DNA from: WRMS01 sp038562165 | Lineage (GTDB): Bacteria; Bacillota; Peptococcia; DRI-13; UBA5745 | Assembly (NCBI GenBank): GCA_038562165.1 | Contig: JBCFAO010000056.1 | Span: 1 to 22,745 of the forward strand | Reading direction: 5' to 3' | Length of the DNA: 22,745 nt | Shown here: positions 15,295 through 22,745 of the stretch, piece by piece | How positions within the stretch are numbered: position 1 is the stretch's first letter | How the letters are laid out: each line of letters opens with the position of its first letter | The notes under the pieces: model-generated | The model's database searches: none | What the model saw: the letters and a program-made list of their open reading frames with translations, nothing else | What the model was told of the DNA's origin: nothing | Program-made: the position numbers and the translations under genes

Positions 15295-16614
15295 GTGGAA
15301 CGAGGCCTGTTAGAGATGACATGGCCGATTTTTTTTGAATTGGTTTTACAAATGCTGGTTGGCAATGCCGACCAGTTTATGATCAGCCGCTACTCCCAAA
15401 CCGCGGTGGCCGCTATTGGCAACAGCAATCAGGTTCTCAATGTGCTGCTCTTATCTTTTGGCGTAGTCAACACCGCTACCGTTATTTTGTTTTCCCAATA
15501 CAAAGGGGCCGGCCGGCAGGAAAAGATGAATCAAGTGGCCAGTCTGGCTTTGCTGACCAATATGATCCTGGGCCTTTTGATCGGCGTCATTTTAGTGGCT
15601 GCCAAAAGCCGGATTTTCACTTGGATGCAGGTGCCGGCGGATGCTTTTGACGAGGCCTGCAAATACATGGATATTGTGGGAAGCTGCCTGGTTTTGCCAG
15701 CGGTATTCATGACCTTTTCCGCCATATTTCGCAGTAATGGCTGGCTGAAGGAAGCCTTAGGCATCTCCGCTGTGATGAATGTGCTGAATATTACCGGCAA
15801 TGCCCTGCTGATTCATGGCTTTGGGCCGCTGCCGGCTTTAGGCCTCAGCGGTGTGGCTTATTCCAGCAATTTTGCCCGCTTTGCAGGAATCCTCCTGTTT
15901 ATTTGGCTTTTACGCCGCCGCCGGCAGCTCGGGATATCCGCTGCTTATCTTAATCCCTTTCCCTGGGGCCAGGAAAAGAGGCTCCTGTCCATCGGCCTGC
16001 CGGCAGGTGGTGATTCCTTATCCTATACTACTGCTCAGGTTTGCATTCTGCGCATGATCAATACCTTCGGCACACCGGTGGTAGCTGCTGGTATTTATAG
16101 TAAGATGTTTGCCAATTTATCCTTTTTATATTCGCTGGCTTTGGCTCAATCCTCCCAGATCTTAGTAGGTTATCTGATCGGGGCCGGTGAAAAGGACCGG
16201 GTGGACAAGCAGGTTACCAAAACGGCAGCCCTTGCCGTCATGATCTCTTGCACCATGTCGGTGATTATGTTTCTCTTATCGGAACAGCTTTTCGGTTTAT
16301 TTACGAAGGATCCTCAGGTTATTGCTTTAGGCAGAAAGATTATGCTCATCGATATTCCCTTGGAAGCCGGCCGGGCTGTCAATATGGTGATGGTTCGCTC
16401 CCTGCAGGCTGCCGGTGATATTCGTTTTCCCGTTGTCTCCGGTATTCTTTGTGTTTGGATTGTGGAAGTCACCGGCTGCTACCTCTTTGGAGTAAAGGCC
16501 GGCTATGGCCTTGTAGGCATTTGGAGCGTTATGGCCTTTGACGAGGTCTTTCGGGCAGCAATTTATCTTTGGCGCTGGCGGCAGGGTTTGTGGCGGCAGC
16601 GCAGCTTGATCTGA
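15295..16614 (+). CDS. MATE-family multidrug/toxin efflux transporter
   Basis: Integral membrane antiporter that would export organic compounds using an ion gradient; substrate unknown. The 439-residue protein shows about 12 hydrophobic segments and the MATE N-terminal pattern (WPIFFELVLQMLVGNADQFM, then SQTAVAAIGNSNQ), with a second repeat near 230-260 (LLSIGLPAGGDSLSYTTAQ). The upstream in-frame stop leaves GTG 15295 as the earliest start; ATG 15316 is an alternative and neither has an ideal SD. A Nudix gene follows after 56 bases on the same strand. Confidence 0.9.
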   Translation: MERGLLEMTWPIFFELVLQMLVGNADQFMISRYSQTAVAAIGNSNQVLNVLLLSFGVVNTATVILFSQYKGAGRQEKMNQVASLALLTNMILGLLIGVILVAAKSRIFTWMQVPADAFDEACKYMDIVGSCLVLPAVFMTFSAIFRSNGWLKEALGISAVMNVLNITGNALLIHGFGPLPALGLSGVAYSSNFARFAGILLFIWLLRRRRQLGISAAYLNPFPWGQEKRLLSIGLPAGGDSLSYTTAQVCILRMINTFGTPVVAAGIYSKMFANLSFLYSLALAQSSQILVGYLIGAGEKDRVDKQVTKTAALAVMISCTMSVIMFLLSEQLFGLFTKDPQVIALGRKIMLIDIPLEAGRAVNMVMVRSLQAAGDIRFPVVSGILCVWIVEVTGCYLFGVKAGYGLVGIWSVMAFDEVFRAAIYLWRWRQGLWRQRSLI

Positions 16615-16670
16615 CCGGCGGCGGCTTATGATGATCAAAGATAGAATGAACGTGAAAGAAGGCGTAGAAT

Positions 16671-17237
16671 TTGGACAGGACTTATGTAAGACAGATTAAG
16701 GAATTTCAGGCCGGTTGCCTTCAGGAGGAGGCGGACAAAGAACTGATTTTGCAGCTTTGCCTCCGTTATCCGGACATCCTGACCAGGGAAAATCTGGTCT
16801 GCCATTTGACCAGCTCCGGTTTGATTCTCAACGAAAACTGCGATAAAATACTAATGGTTCACCATAATATTTACCGTACCTGGACCTGGACCGGCGGCCA
16901 TGCCGACGGTGATGAGGATCTGGCGGCCATCGCCCTCAAAGAGGCGGCGGAAGAGACCGGGGTGGGACAAGTTTGTCTATTGCTGCCGGCAATGGCTTCT
17001 TTGGACATCATTCCCGTCTATGGCCATGTGAAAAAAGACCGATACGTCAGCGCCCATCTCCATCTTAACGCCGCTTACGTTTTACAGGCCTCTGAACATG
17101 AAGCCTTGTCCGTATGCCGGGAAGAAAACAGCGGTGTGGCTTGGGTGCCTTTAGCAGAAGTGCCGGCCCGTTCCGGTGAGCCGGAGTTAATCAAGATTTA
17201 TGGTAAAATGCTTAAACGGACAGGAATCAAGTTTTAA
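16671..17237 (+). CDS. Nudix hydrolase
   Basis: Hydrolyses a nucleoside-diphosphate-linked or similar pyrophosphate; the substrate cannot be read. The 188-residue protein has an N-terminal region of about 45 residues before the beta strand ILMVHH and a Nudix box at 76-98 (G-x5-E-x7-KEAAEETGV), with the usual Arg replaced by Lys90 and the metal-binding Glu residues kept. TTG 16671 is chosen because SD AAAGAAGG (16655-16662) is 8 nt upstream. It probably shares a transcript with the MATE gene before it and the FUSC-like gene 17 bases after it. Confidence 0.88.
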   Translation: MDRTYVRQIKEFQAGCLQEEADKELILQLCLRYPDILTRENLVCHLTSSGLILNENCDKILMVHHNIYRTWTWTGGHADGDEDLAAIALKEAAEETGVGQVCLLLPAMASLDIIPVYGHVKKDRYVSAHLHLNAAYVLQASEHEALSVCREENSGVAWVPLAEVPARSGEPELIKIYGKMLKRTGIKF

Positions 17238-17254
17238 TTCAAGGAGCGGTACCT

Positions 17255-17914
17255 TTGACAACAGAATCACAGTTTCCCCGCATTGGCATGCGGAATATCA
17301 AGACGGGTATATCGGCTACCCTTTGCGCCCTCATTTATGAATTGGGGGACAGGAATGCTACCTTTGCCTGCATCGGCGCAGTCTTTGGCATGGACAGCAA
17401 CCTGCAGCGGTCCTTGTATACCGGGGGTAACCGCCTGATCGGCACGGTCATCGGCGGCTTTCTCGGCATGCTCCTTTTTTATCTTCACCATACGCAGGCC
17501 AGCCTAAGCATTCCTTTTCATCTGCCTCTGCCTCTGTTTTTGCTGGCGGGCGTCACTCTGCTGATTTTTCTTTGCCAGCTTTTCCATGTCCCCGGCAGCA
17601 TCCAGGCCGGCGCTGTGGTCTTTTTTATTGTTATGCTGAATACGCCGGAAAACGAATACGTCAGTTATGCCATCAACCGCATGATCGATACGGGCTTCGG
17701 CGTGCTGATGTCTATATTAATCAATGATCTTTTATCTGTGGAAGTCCTGGAGAAACTTATCCACCGCTGGGAGAAAGACCATAGCAAGCAGATAAAGCAA
17801 ATAAAAAAAACCAACGGTTTTGACCGTTGGCTGGAAAGCTATCGTCACATACCTGAACCAATGCTTTGGGATCACCATCACGGCAGGAAGGACGAGGGAA
17901 ATAAGGATAACTAG
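17255..17914 (+). CDS. FUSC/ArAE-type (DUF939-like) membrane protein
   Basis: The 219-residue protein begins with RIGMRNIKTGISATLCALIYEL…FACIGAVFGM, the pattern of the aromatic acid exporter family 1 N-terminal domain, and has about five hydrophobic segments: the N-terminal one, IGTVIGGFLGMLLFYL, FLLAGVTLLIFLCQLF, GAVVFFIVML and GFGVLMSILIN. It ends in a charged His-rich tail. This small type carries only the membrane half. Export of small acids is the family inference; the substrate is unknown. TTG 17255 has SD AAGGAG (17241-17246) at 8-nt spacing. It converges with the next gene with only 33 bases between. Confidence 0.8.
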   Translation: MTTESQFPRIGMRNIKTGISATLCALIYELGDRNATFACIGAVFGMDSNLQRSLYTGGNRLIGTVIGGFLGMLLFYLHHTQASLSIPFHLPLPLFLLAGVTLLIFLCQLFHVPGSIQAGAVVFFIVMLNTPENEYVSYAINRMIDTGFGVLMSILINDLLSVEVLEKLIHRWEKDHSKQIKQIKKTNGFDRWLESYRHIPEPMLWDHHHGRKDEGNKDN

Positions 17915-17947
17915 TGCTTTGTGTCCACTAAAAGTTGTCACAGAGTA

Positions 17948-19675
17948 CTAGCCCTGTTTCAAGGCGTACACAAGGCGCAGGCCTTCGTAGCCCTTTTGGG
18001 TAGGGAAACAATAGCTGTGAGTAGCGCAAGATAAACAGGCATTTTGATCCCGAATCTCCAAAGACCAGTCGGATTGGGGATAGCGCTCATTCATCAAGGC
18101 CCACAGGCAAATGGCTTTTTCCAGACCGTCGCCGGTTTTGAAATTCCAGACCTCGTCGGGCTGAGCCAGCCGGGAACCGTCATAGATGGAATCATGATCA
18201 AATTTGCGGAGAATTTCATACAAAGCCATAGGCGAGCGGCGGCGGCCGGCTTCCAGACATACGGGGTTGCGCTCCAAGGCTGCTTTGAGAAAAGGCTCCC
18301 AGGGAGCTAACTCCATATCCCGGTAAGCCATAAAGGCCAGGTCGGCTACGGGGGAAACGCCCCGCATGGATTGCAGGTAATCGACAACTTCCTGGCGGCT
18401 GCCCAGGTCCCGCAGATCCAGGGCAGGCTGGGACAGCCAGATTTTTTCGTTGCCGGGCAAACGAGGGGTAATCCGGCAGAAAGCTAAAAACTCCTGGCGC
18501 AAGAGCTCCGGTGCTTCTTCATAAATGGCCTCCAGATCCTTGCGCAACAGAACCCGGTTTGCTAAAGGCTCCTCAGATAGCGCCTCCGGAGGCAGCAAGA
18601 GGGCCAGCTTGTTTAATGTGGCTTCATTGGCCGTATAATTGCTGCCGGGTTCCAAAGCGTACACGGCTTCGGCAGCGGCATAATAATGGCCGCTTTCCAG
18701 ATTCAGGCGAAATTGAAACTTCTCCTGCCATTGGGGAGCTTGCCGCAGAAAATTGACCAGCAGGTCTTGATTGAGCGGAGAATCCAGGAAGCTGGTAATC
18801 TGCTTGCAAAAATGGTCATAACGATTCGGCGGCAGGGTGGCTTCGGGATAAAGGGTATGAACGTAACCCTCATTGGTGCAAACGATGGTGACCTGCTCGT
18901 TTTCCAGAGCCCGCCGGGCTTTGGCCGAAAGCTCCGTGCCGTTGCACCACATAGCTTTCGTCACCAGCCGCCGGTTGTTGGTCAAAACCCCGTCCTTCAT
19001 GTCAATGAAGTTTTGAGAGTGGAGAGGGGTGGCCATCATGTACATGTCTTCCAAAGGAATGCCGGCTAAGACATAGAGAGCAGCATAATAAAGCACCGAG
19101 AAGGAAACACATTCGCCGGCGCCTCTGTCATGGCCTTCCTTGCGGTAAAAGGCAGCCATGGCCTCCAAAGTCTCTGTTTTCCAATAGGGAATCACATTGG
19201 AATGGTATTTGTCCAGGCCAAAATGGCGGCGGATATCGATATCGAAATAATATTTATCCCCTTCATAACCAAAAAGGGCATTGCTTTGGGACAAGGCTTT
19301 CTCATCCACAAAAGAGCTGAATCTGGCTAATTCTTTTTCTTTGGTGGTAAGACCCCAGGTATCCAGGTCCAGGTTGAACGCAAAGCGGTCGATGATGAAC
19401 TGCTTTACCCGCAGCACTTTGCGGTAGGGGGAAAGCTTTTCCATGCCTTCAAACCAAGGATCCTCCCGCCAGGACCAGATCATAGGGGACATGATATTGG
19501 CTAAAGCCAGAGCAATAATCAGGTCGGGGAAAATAAAGACTTCCATGTCCGACAGGCTAACGGCAGAAGAATATTTCTCTAAATCCGCAGGGGTAAAGGC
19601 CGATAAATGTAAAGGCTCGATTTCCTTACGGTTTGTTTTGCTGCTGCAGGGGCAGCCATTACTGCTTGCACTCAT
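17948..19675 (-). CDS. Hypothetical protein with transglutaminase-like Cys/His region
   Basis: A 575-residue cytoplasmic-looking protein that I do not recognise as a named family. Residues 186-240 read GAGECVSFSVLYYAALYVLA and then TPLHSQNFID…NNRRLV. A Cys (189) at the start of a helix, with His219 and Asp/Asn residues after it, resembles the transglutaminase-like papain-fold core (GxCxxxA…GIP…H…D). The N-terminus has a CPC (8-10) and the C-terminus has CLSCATHSYC (Cys547, 550, 556), possible metal or Fe-S ligands. The middle and C-terminal parts are helical with repeat-like hydrophobic spacing. SD GAGGT precedes ATG 19675. It has its own promoter and stands alone on the minus strand. Confidence 0.7.
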   Translation of the reverse strand: MSASSNGCPCSSKTNRKEIEPLHLSAFTPADLEKYSSAVSLSDMEVFIFPDLIIALALANIMSPMIWSWREDPWFEGMEKLSPYRKVLRVKQFIIDRFAFNLDLDTWGLTTKEKELARFSSFVDEKALSQSNALFGYEGDKYYFDIDIRRHFGLDKYHSNVIPYWKTETLEAMAAFYRKEGHDRGAGECVSFSVLYYAALYVLAGIPLEDMYMMATPLHSQNFIDMKDGVLTNNRRLVTKAMWCNGTELSAKARRALENEQVTIVCTNEGYVHTLYPEATLPPNRYDHFCKQITSFLDSPLNQDLLVNFLRQAPQWQEKFQFRLNLESGHYYAAAEAVYALEPGSNYTANEATLNKLALLLPPEALSEEPLANRVLLRKDLEAIYEEAPELLRQEFLAFCRITPRLPGNEKIWLSQPALDLRDLGSRQEVVDYLQSMRGVSPVADLAFMAYRDMELAPWEPFLKAALERNPVCLEAGRRRSPMALYEILRKFDHDSIYDGSRLAQPDEVWNFKTGDGLEKAICLWALMNERYPQSDWSLEIRDQNACLSCATHSYCFPTQKGYEGLRLVYALKQG

Positions 19676-19728
19676 AAAGGACCTCGTTTCTGGATAATTC
19701 TCTTTTCATATTGAATTGGTAGATATTA

Positions 19729-19756
19729 ATTATACACAGTTCTCTGTATAATGCAA
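19729..19756 (-). promoter_or_regulatory. Promoter of the 575-residue protein, inside a palindrome
   Basis: On the minus strand TTGCAT (complement of 19751-19756), a 16-bp spacer and TATAAT (complement of 19729-19734) form a good sigma-A promoter 54 bases before the gene. The same bases hold an inverted repeat, ATTATACACAG (19729-19739) / CTCTGTATAAT (19742-19752), matching at 10 of 11 positions around TT. It could be a repressor operator; the regulator is unknown. Confidence 0.6.
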
Positions 19757-19826
19757 TGTTTTAGGTATAAAAAATGTTAAAATTGTCCACCCTATTAATA
19801 ATTCTTTTTAAATATGGGGTGGAATC

Positions 19827-20423
19827 ATGAAACGATATTTAAGGCTAACTCTGTTTTTTTGCGGCCTTTTTCTACTTAGCTTTGGCTTTGCCGCCTATAC
19901 AAACCAATTGGGCCCGCCCTTGCCTTACTACCGGGAAGAGACCCAGGCCGGCGTTCCGATAAAGCCGGCGGTGGTGGAAGAAGGCACCATTGTAGATATA
20001 CAGGAAAGCTACAGTTTTTGCCGGCAAAGCGGCTTTGCCTGCGCCGACAGGCGGCCTTTAACGGGAGCGCCCCGGCAAGCATTAAACGGCAAGGGCAGCG
20101 AAGAGATTTCCTTATTATATAGCAGCGCCGAGGGCTGGCAGGTGCAATGGGAAGACGGCGGAGCCGAGCTGCGAATTTGGCGGACGAAAGAAGGCTTTTG
20201 TCCGGAGCATACCGGATACTGGCATTTTGAAGAAGGAGACAAGGGCAATATCGAGGTTTACCAGGGTCCTGCCGGCAGCGGCAAGTTGGGCCAGCGGACT
20301 CTTTCCACAACCATTAAAGTAAATTCTTTGCCGGAGGCTTATCAGGAAAAGGTACGCAGCGGCAGCTGGCAGTTTCAAAACCGGGATGACCTGCAAAATG
20401 TCATCGATAGCCTGGACAGCTAG
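19827..20423 (+). CDS. bofC: BofC-like sporulation protein
   Basis: In B. subtilis BofC is a forespore-made intermembrane-space protein that delays SpoIVB signalling to pro-sigma-K processing. The 198-residue protein has an N-terminal membrane/signal segment (about 6-23, LTLFFCGLFLLSFGFAAY), a divergent middle, and a C-terminal region (about 125-198) with GYWHFEEGDKGNIEVYQGP and SLPEAYQEKVRSGSWQFQNR, resembling the BofC C-terminal domain. Sequence match is moderate, but a bofC-like gene just upstream of yebC-ruvCA is a familiar arrangement in spore-forming Bacillota. SD GGGGTGG precedes ATG 19827. It might also be an unrelated small secreted protein. Confidence 0.65.
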   Translation: MKRYLRLTLFFCGLFLLSFGFAAYTNQLGPPLPYYREETQAGVPIKPAVVEEGTIVDIQESYSFCRQSGFACADRRPLTGAPRQALNGKGSEEISLLYSSAEGWQVQWEDGGAELRIWRTKEGFCPEHTGYWHFEEGDKGNIEVYQGPAGSGKLGQRTLSTTIKVNSLPEAYQEKVRSGSWQFQNRDDLQNVIDSLDS

Positions 20424-20593
20424 CTTGGCAGCACTTTGAGAAGAACGTGAGCAAATAGAATCTGAGTAAGGGACCGAACCTCTCAACTAGGAAAGGGCAA
20501 GTCGGCGGCAGCGCAGAAAAGCGGGCAGGCTGATTTGCTCTTTTCTGTAGTATGTCCTGTTTTTGCCTGCCAATGCTTTGGCTTGCATGCGCC

Positions 20594-20622
20594 TTGCAGA
20601 AGATAATCCGGTGAAGTATAAT
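20594..20622 (+). promoter_or_regulatory. Sigma-A promoter of yebC-ruvC-ruvA
   Basis: TTGCAG (20594-20599), 17-bp spacer, TATAAT (20617-20622), 49 bases before the yebC start. The -10 is perfect and the -35 matches four of six bases. Confidence 0.75.
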
Positions 20623-20670
20623 ATAAAGATGAAAAAATGAATTGCAGGTATACTTGAGGGAGGAAACAAT

Positions 20671-21426
20671 ATGTCAGGTCATTCAAAATGGGCCAATATT
20701 AAACATCGCAAAGGCAAACAAGATGCGGTAAAAGGCGTGATGTTTACCAAGCTGGGCAGGGAAATCATCGTAGCGGCCAGAGCCGGCGGCGGCAATCCCG
20801 AGGCCAATTTCCGCTTAAAGATAGCTATAGCAAAAGCGAAAGCAGCCAATATGCCCAATGATAATATTAAGAGAGCTATTGAAAAAGGCGCCGGCGGCAT
20901 GGACGGGGCCAATTATGAAGAGCTGACCTATGAGGGCTACGGTCCCGGCGGCACCGCCGTGATGGTTAAGGCCATGACGGACAACCGCAACCGGACCGCC
21001 GGTGAAATCCGCCATATTTTTTCGAAAAATGGCGGCAATATGGGGGAGACGGGCTGCGTCGGCTGGATGTTTAAAGAAAAAGGCGTCCTGACTATTGATA
21101 AAGAAGACTGCAAGCAGAGTGCGGACGATCTGATGCTTCTGGCTTTGGAGCTGGGGGCCGATGATCTGCAGGAAGAAGAAGACACCATTGAGATCACTAC
21201 GCCTCCCGAGGCTTTCCAGGCGGTTAAAGAAGGTATGGAGGCCGCCGGCCTGGTGTTCAGCGACGGCGAAGTGACCATGGTACCGGAAAACTCCGTAGTA
21301 GTGACGGATTTGGAGCAGGCCAAATACGTGCTAAGGATGATGGAGGCGCTGGAGGATCACGACGACGTGCAAAACACCTTTACGAATTTCGACGTGCCTG
21401 ATGAGATTGCCGAGAAGCTGGCCTGA
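20671..21426 (+). CDS. yebC: YebC/PmpR-family protein (TACO1 type)
   Basis: Cytoplasmic protein of the YebC/TACO1 family; members are reported as transcription regulators and, more recently, as factors that help ribosomes through proline stretches. The 251-residue length is standard. It opens with the family signature SGHSKWANIKHRKGKQDAVK, followed by FTKLGREIIVAARAGG, NMPNDNIKRAIEKG, ELTYEGYGPGG and DNRNRTAGEIRHIF. SD GAGGGAGG precedes ATG 20671. It heads the Holliday-junction operon, a common gene order in bacteria. Confidence 0.97.
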   Translation: MSGHSKWANIKHRKGKQDAVKGVMFTKLGREIIVAARAGGGNPEANFRLKIAIAKAKAANMPNDNIKRAIEKGAGGMDGANYEELTYEGYGPGGTAVMVKAMTDNRNRTAGEIRHIFSKNGGNMGETGCVGWMFKEKGVLTIDKEDCKQSADDLMLLALELGADDLQEEEDTIEITTPPEAFQAVKEGMEAAGLVFSDGEVTMVPENSVVVTDLEQAKYVLRMMEALEDHDDVQNTFTNFDVPDEIAEKLA

Positions 21427-21457
21427 CCTGCATAACCGGCTTCAAAAAGGAGAAGCG

Positions 21458-21955
21458 ATGATCGTTTTGGGCATAGATCCCGGCACTGCCATTATGGGCT
21501 ACGGTGTGGTAAGCTATCAGAATAGTAAGCATAAACCTTTGACTTACGGGGTCTTACGGACAGATAAAGAGGAGAAGACGGAAGACCGGCTAAAAAAGCT
21601 TTTTCATGGGATCAACGGGCTTTTGGATGAGTACCGGCCGGATGTGATGGCGGTGGAGGAGCTGTTTTTTAATCGCAATGTGACTACGGCCATTACCGTA
21701 GGTCAGGCCCGGGGCGTGGCCTTATTGGCTGCCAGCCTGCGGGGCATACCGGTAGGCGAATACACGCCTTTGCAGGTCAAGCAGGCAGTGGTGGGTTATG
21801 GCCGGGCGGAAAAGCAGCAGGTGCAGTACATGATTCAGCGTATATTGGGGCTGCAGGAAGTACCCAAACCCGATGATGCGGCGGATGCTTTGGCCATTGC
21901 CATTTGCTATTGCCAGTTCGGGGGAAAGAGCAGCTGGCGCAGCAGCAAAGGCTGA
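21458..21955 (+). CDS. ruvC: Crossover junction endodeoxyribonuclease RuvC
   Basis: Dimeric nuclease that resolves Holliday junctions after RuvAB branch migration. The 165-residue protein carries the four acidic catalytic positions: Asp7 in GIDPGT, Glu67 in AVEELFF, Asp140 and Asp143 in DDAADALAIA. The frame is open upstream to an ATG at 21401 inside yebC, but SD AAAAAGGAGAAG (21445-21456) next to ATG 21458, and the family start MIVLGIDPGT, fix the start there. It lies 31 bases after yebC and 46 bases before ruvA. Confidence 0.97.
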   Translation: MIVLGIDPGTAIMGYGVVSYQNSKHKPLTYGVLRTDKEEKTEDRLKKLFHGINGLLDEYRPDVMAVEELFFNRNVTTAITVGQARGVALLAASLRGIPVGEYTPLQVKQAVVGYGRAEKQQVQYMIQRILGLQEVPKPDDAADALAIAICYCQFGGKSSWRSSKG

Positions 21956-22001
21956 TGCGGACCCTGTTCGCCGGATGAAAAGCAGATAAGGGAGAGTTTG
22001 C

Positions 22002-22610
22002 ATGTTTGAGTTTATTGAGGGCGAGATTGTGACCAAAGAGTTGCAGCGGCTGGTGGTCAAAACCGGCAGCATCGGCTATAGCCTGCTGGTTTCCAATCAA
22101 ACCTTGTCCAGCCTGCCGCCGGCAGGAAGCAAGGCTCTGGTATATACCAACCTCCAGGTGCGGGAGGATGATATCAGCTTATACGGTTTTGCCACTAAAG
22201 AGGAACGGGCTTTCTTTGAACTGCTGATTCAGGTTTCCGGTGTGGGGCCGAAGCTGGCCCTGACTACGCTGTCGGCTTACCCTATCGTCACGCTAAAGAA
22301 AGCCATAATCATGGGGGATTTGGCGGCCTTGACCAGCGTTGCCGGCATCGGCAAAAAGACGGCCCAACGCCTGATTTTGGAGCTGAAAGACAAATTGAGC
22401 AAGGAAATGCTGCCGGAGTACGAAGGCAGCGAACTGGCGGCGGTGGCCGCCGGCGATGCCGAGGGAATAATCGGCCAGGCTATTGAAGCCTTGGAAGCCT
22501 TGGGCTATTCCCGCAGCGAAGTGATGAAAGTCTTTGCAGGCAAGGAAATAGGCGACCTGGATGTGGAAGGCTTGATTAAATTTGGCCTGAAACAGTTGGC
22601 CAGATTTTAA
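22002..22610 (+). CDS. ruvA: Holliday junction branch migration protein RuvA
   Basis: Tetrameric Holliday-junction binder that recruits the RuvB motor. The 202-residue protein has the N-terminal OB fold (1-63: FEFIEGEIVTKELQRLVVKT…VREDDISLYGF), the paired helix-hairpin-helix region (about 70-135) with VSGVGPKLAL and VAGIGKKTAQRLILELKDKL, a linker, and domain III (about 155-202), EALEALGYSRSEV, which contacts RuvB. SD AAGGGAGAG precedes ATG 22002. ruvB would be expected next but is not present in the 135 bases that remain; that purine-rich stretch shows no supported start. Confidence 0.97.
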   Translation: MFEFIEGEIVTKELQRLVVKTGSIGYSLLVSNQTLSSLPPAGSKALVYTNLQVREDDISLYGFATKEERAFFELLIQVSGVGPKLALTTLSAYPIVTLKKAIIMGDLAALTSVAGIGKKTAQRLILELKDKLSKEMLPEYEGSELAAVAAGDAEGIIGQAIEALEALGYSRSEVMKVFAGKEIGDLDVEGLIKFGLKQLARF

Positions 22611-22745
22611 ATACAGGCAAAGGAAAATAAGTCCAGCTAAGAATTGTCAATAGGAAGGTGAAAAGAAAATAAGAGGAGAGGCGAGAGCAAAAAAGAGCAA
22701 GGCAAACAAGCCCAGTCAGATAACAAGGCAAGAGGAATGCTAGTT

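Noticed and set aside
20514..20571. Competing hairpins CAGAAAAG/CTTTTCTG and GGCAGGC/GCCTGCC between bofC and yebC, as a regulatory RNA
   Set aside because: They lie upstream of the yebC promoter, match no class I know, and the first is mostly A-T paired. A weak bofC terminator is the simplest reading.
21401..21457. ruvC start at ATG 21401
   Set aside because: The extra 19 residues overlap yebC and are not part of the RuvC family start; SD and motif place the start at 21458.
22611..22745. Start of ruvB or another gene at the right edge
   Set aside because: All frames through this purine-rich stretch lack a start with an SD or a recognisable RuvB N-terminus.
1..22745. CRISPR arrays, tRNA/rRNA genes, T-box leader or insertion-sequence ends
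   Set aside because: No repeat-spacer pattern, cloverleaf, T-box motif or transposase was seen; the 11-bp TACAG repeats are too short and contiguous for CRISPR.

Overview
The window reads as chromosome of a spore-forming, low-to-mid-GC Bacillota (Peptococcaceae-like Clostridia or sporulating Negativicutes are the best guesses). Reasons: Shine-Dalgarno sites are strong, TTG/GTG starts are used, and YunB- and BofC-type sporulation proteins flank a class A PBP and a yebC-ruvCA operon. No 16S or tRNA gene is present, so genus is not resolved.

Layout. (1) 1-201: 3' end of a group II intron, with the last 40 codons of its reverse transcriptase/maturase, domain V and domain VI with a bulged branch-point A. 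(2) 331-4735: trpD-C-F-B-A, tightly overlapped, closed by a strong terminator at 4801-4850; trpE and trpG are not in the window. (3) 4900-11337: a glycopeptide-resistance island, vanR-vanS / murF-vanH-vanA-like ligase-vanX. The ligase is VanA-type with all D-Lac signature residues. The unusual points are a murF as first gene of the resistance operon, a 14-codon leader ORF overlapping the murF start, and two promoters carrying tandem 11-bp TACAG boxes (two before vanR, four before murF). (4) 11371-14235 (minus): class A PBP with two C-terminal fibronectin-like repeats, convergent with vanX on a shared bidirectional terminator. (5) 14360-17914: yunB, a MATE transporter, a Nudix hydrolase and a small FUSC/ArAE-type membrane protein. 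(6) 17948-19675 (minus): a 575-residue protein with a transglutaminase-like Cys/His region and terminal Cys clusters, not assigned to a named family. (7) 19827-22610: bofC-like gene, then yebC-ruvC-ruvA.

How it works together. VanS/VanR would sense glycopeptide stress and fire the murF promoter. VanH makes D-lactate, the ligase makes D-Ala-D-Lac, VanX removes competing D-Ala-D-Ala, and the dedicated MurF would load the depsipeptide on the UDP-MurNAc-tripeptide. vanY, vanZ, vanW and vanK are absent. The best candidates for something new are the murF-led van operon with its 11-bp repeat promoter logic and the 575-residue Cys/His protein; the TrpC/TrpF pair also carries unusual active-site substitutions.
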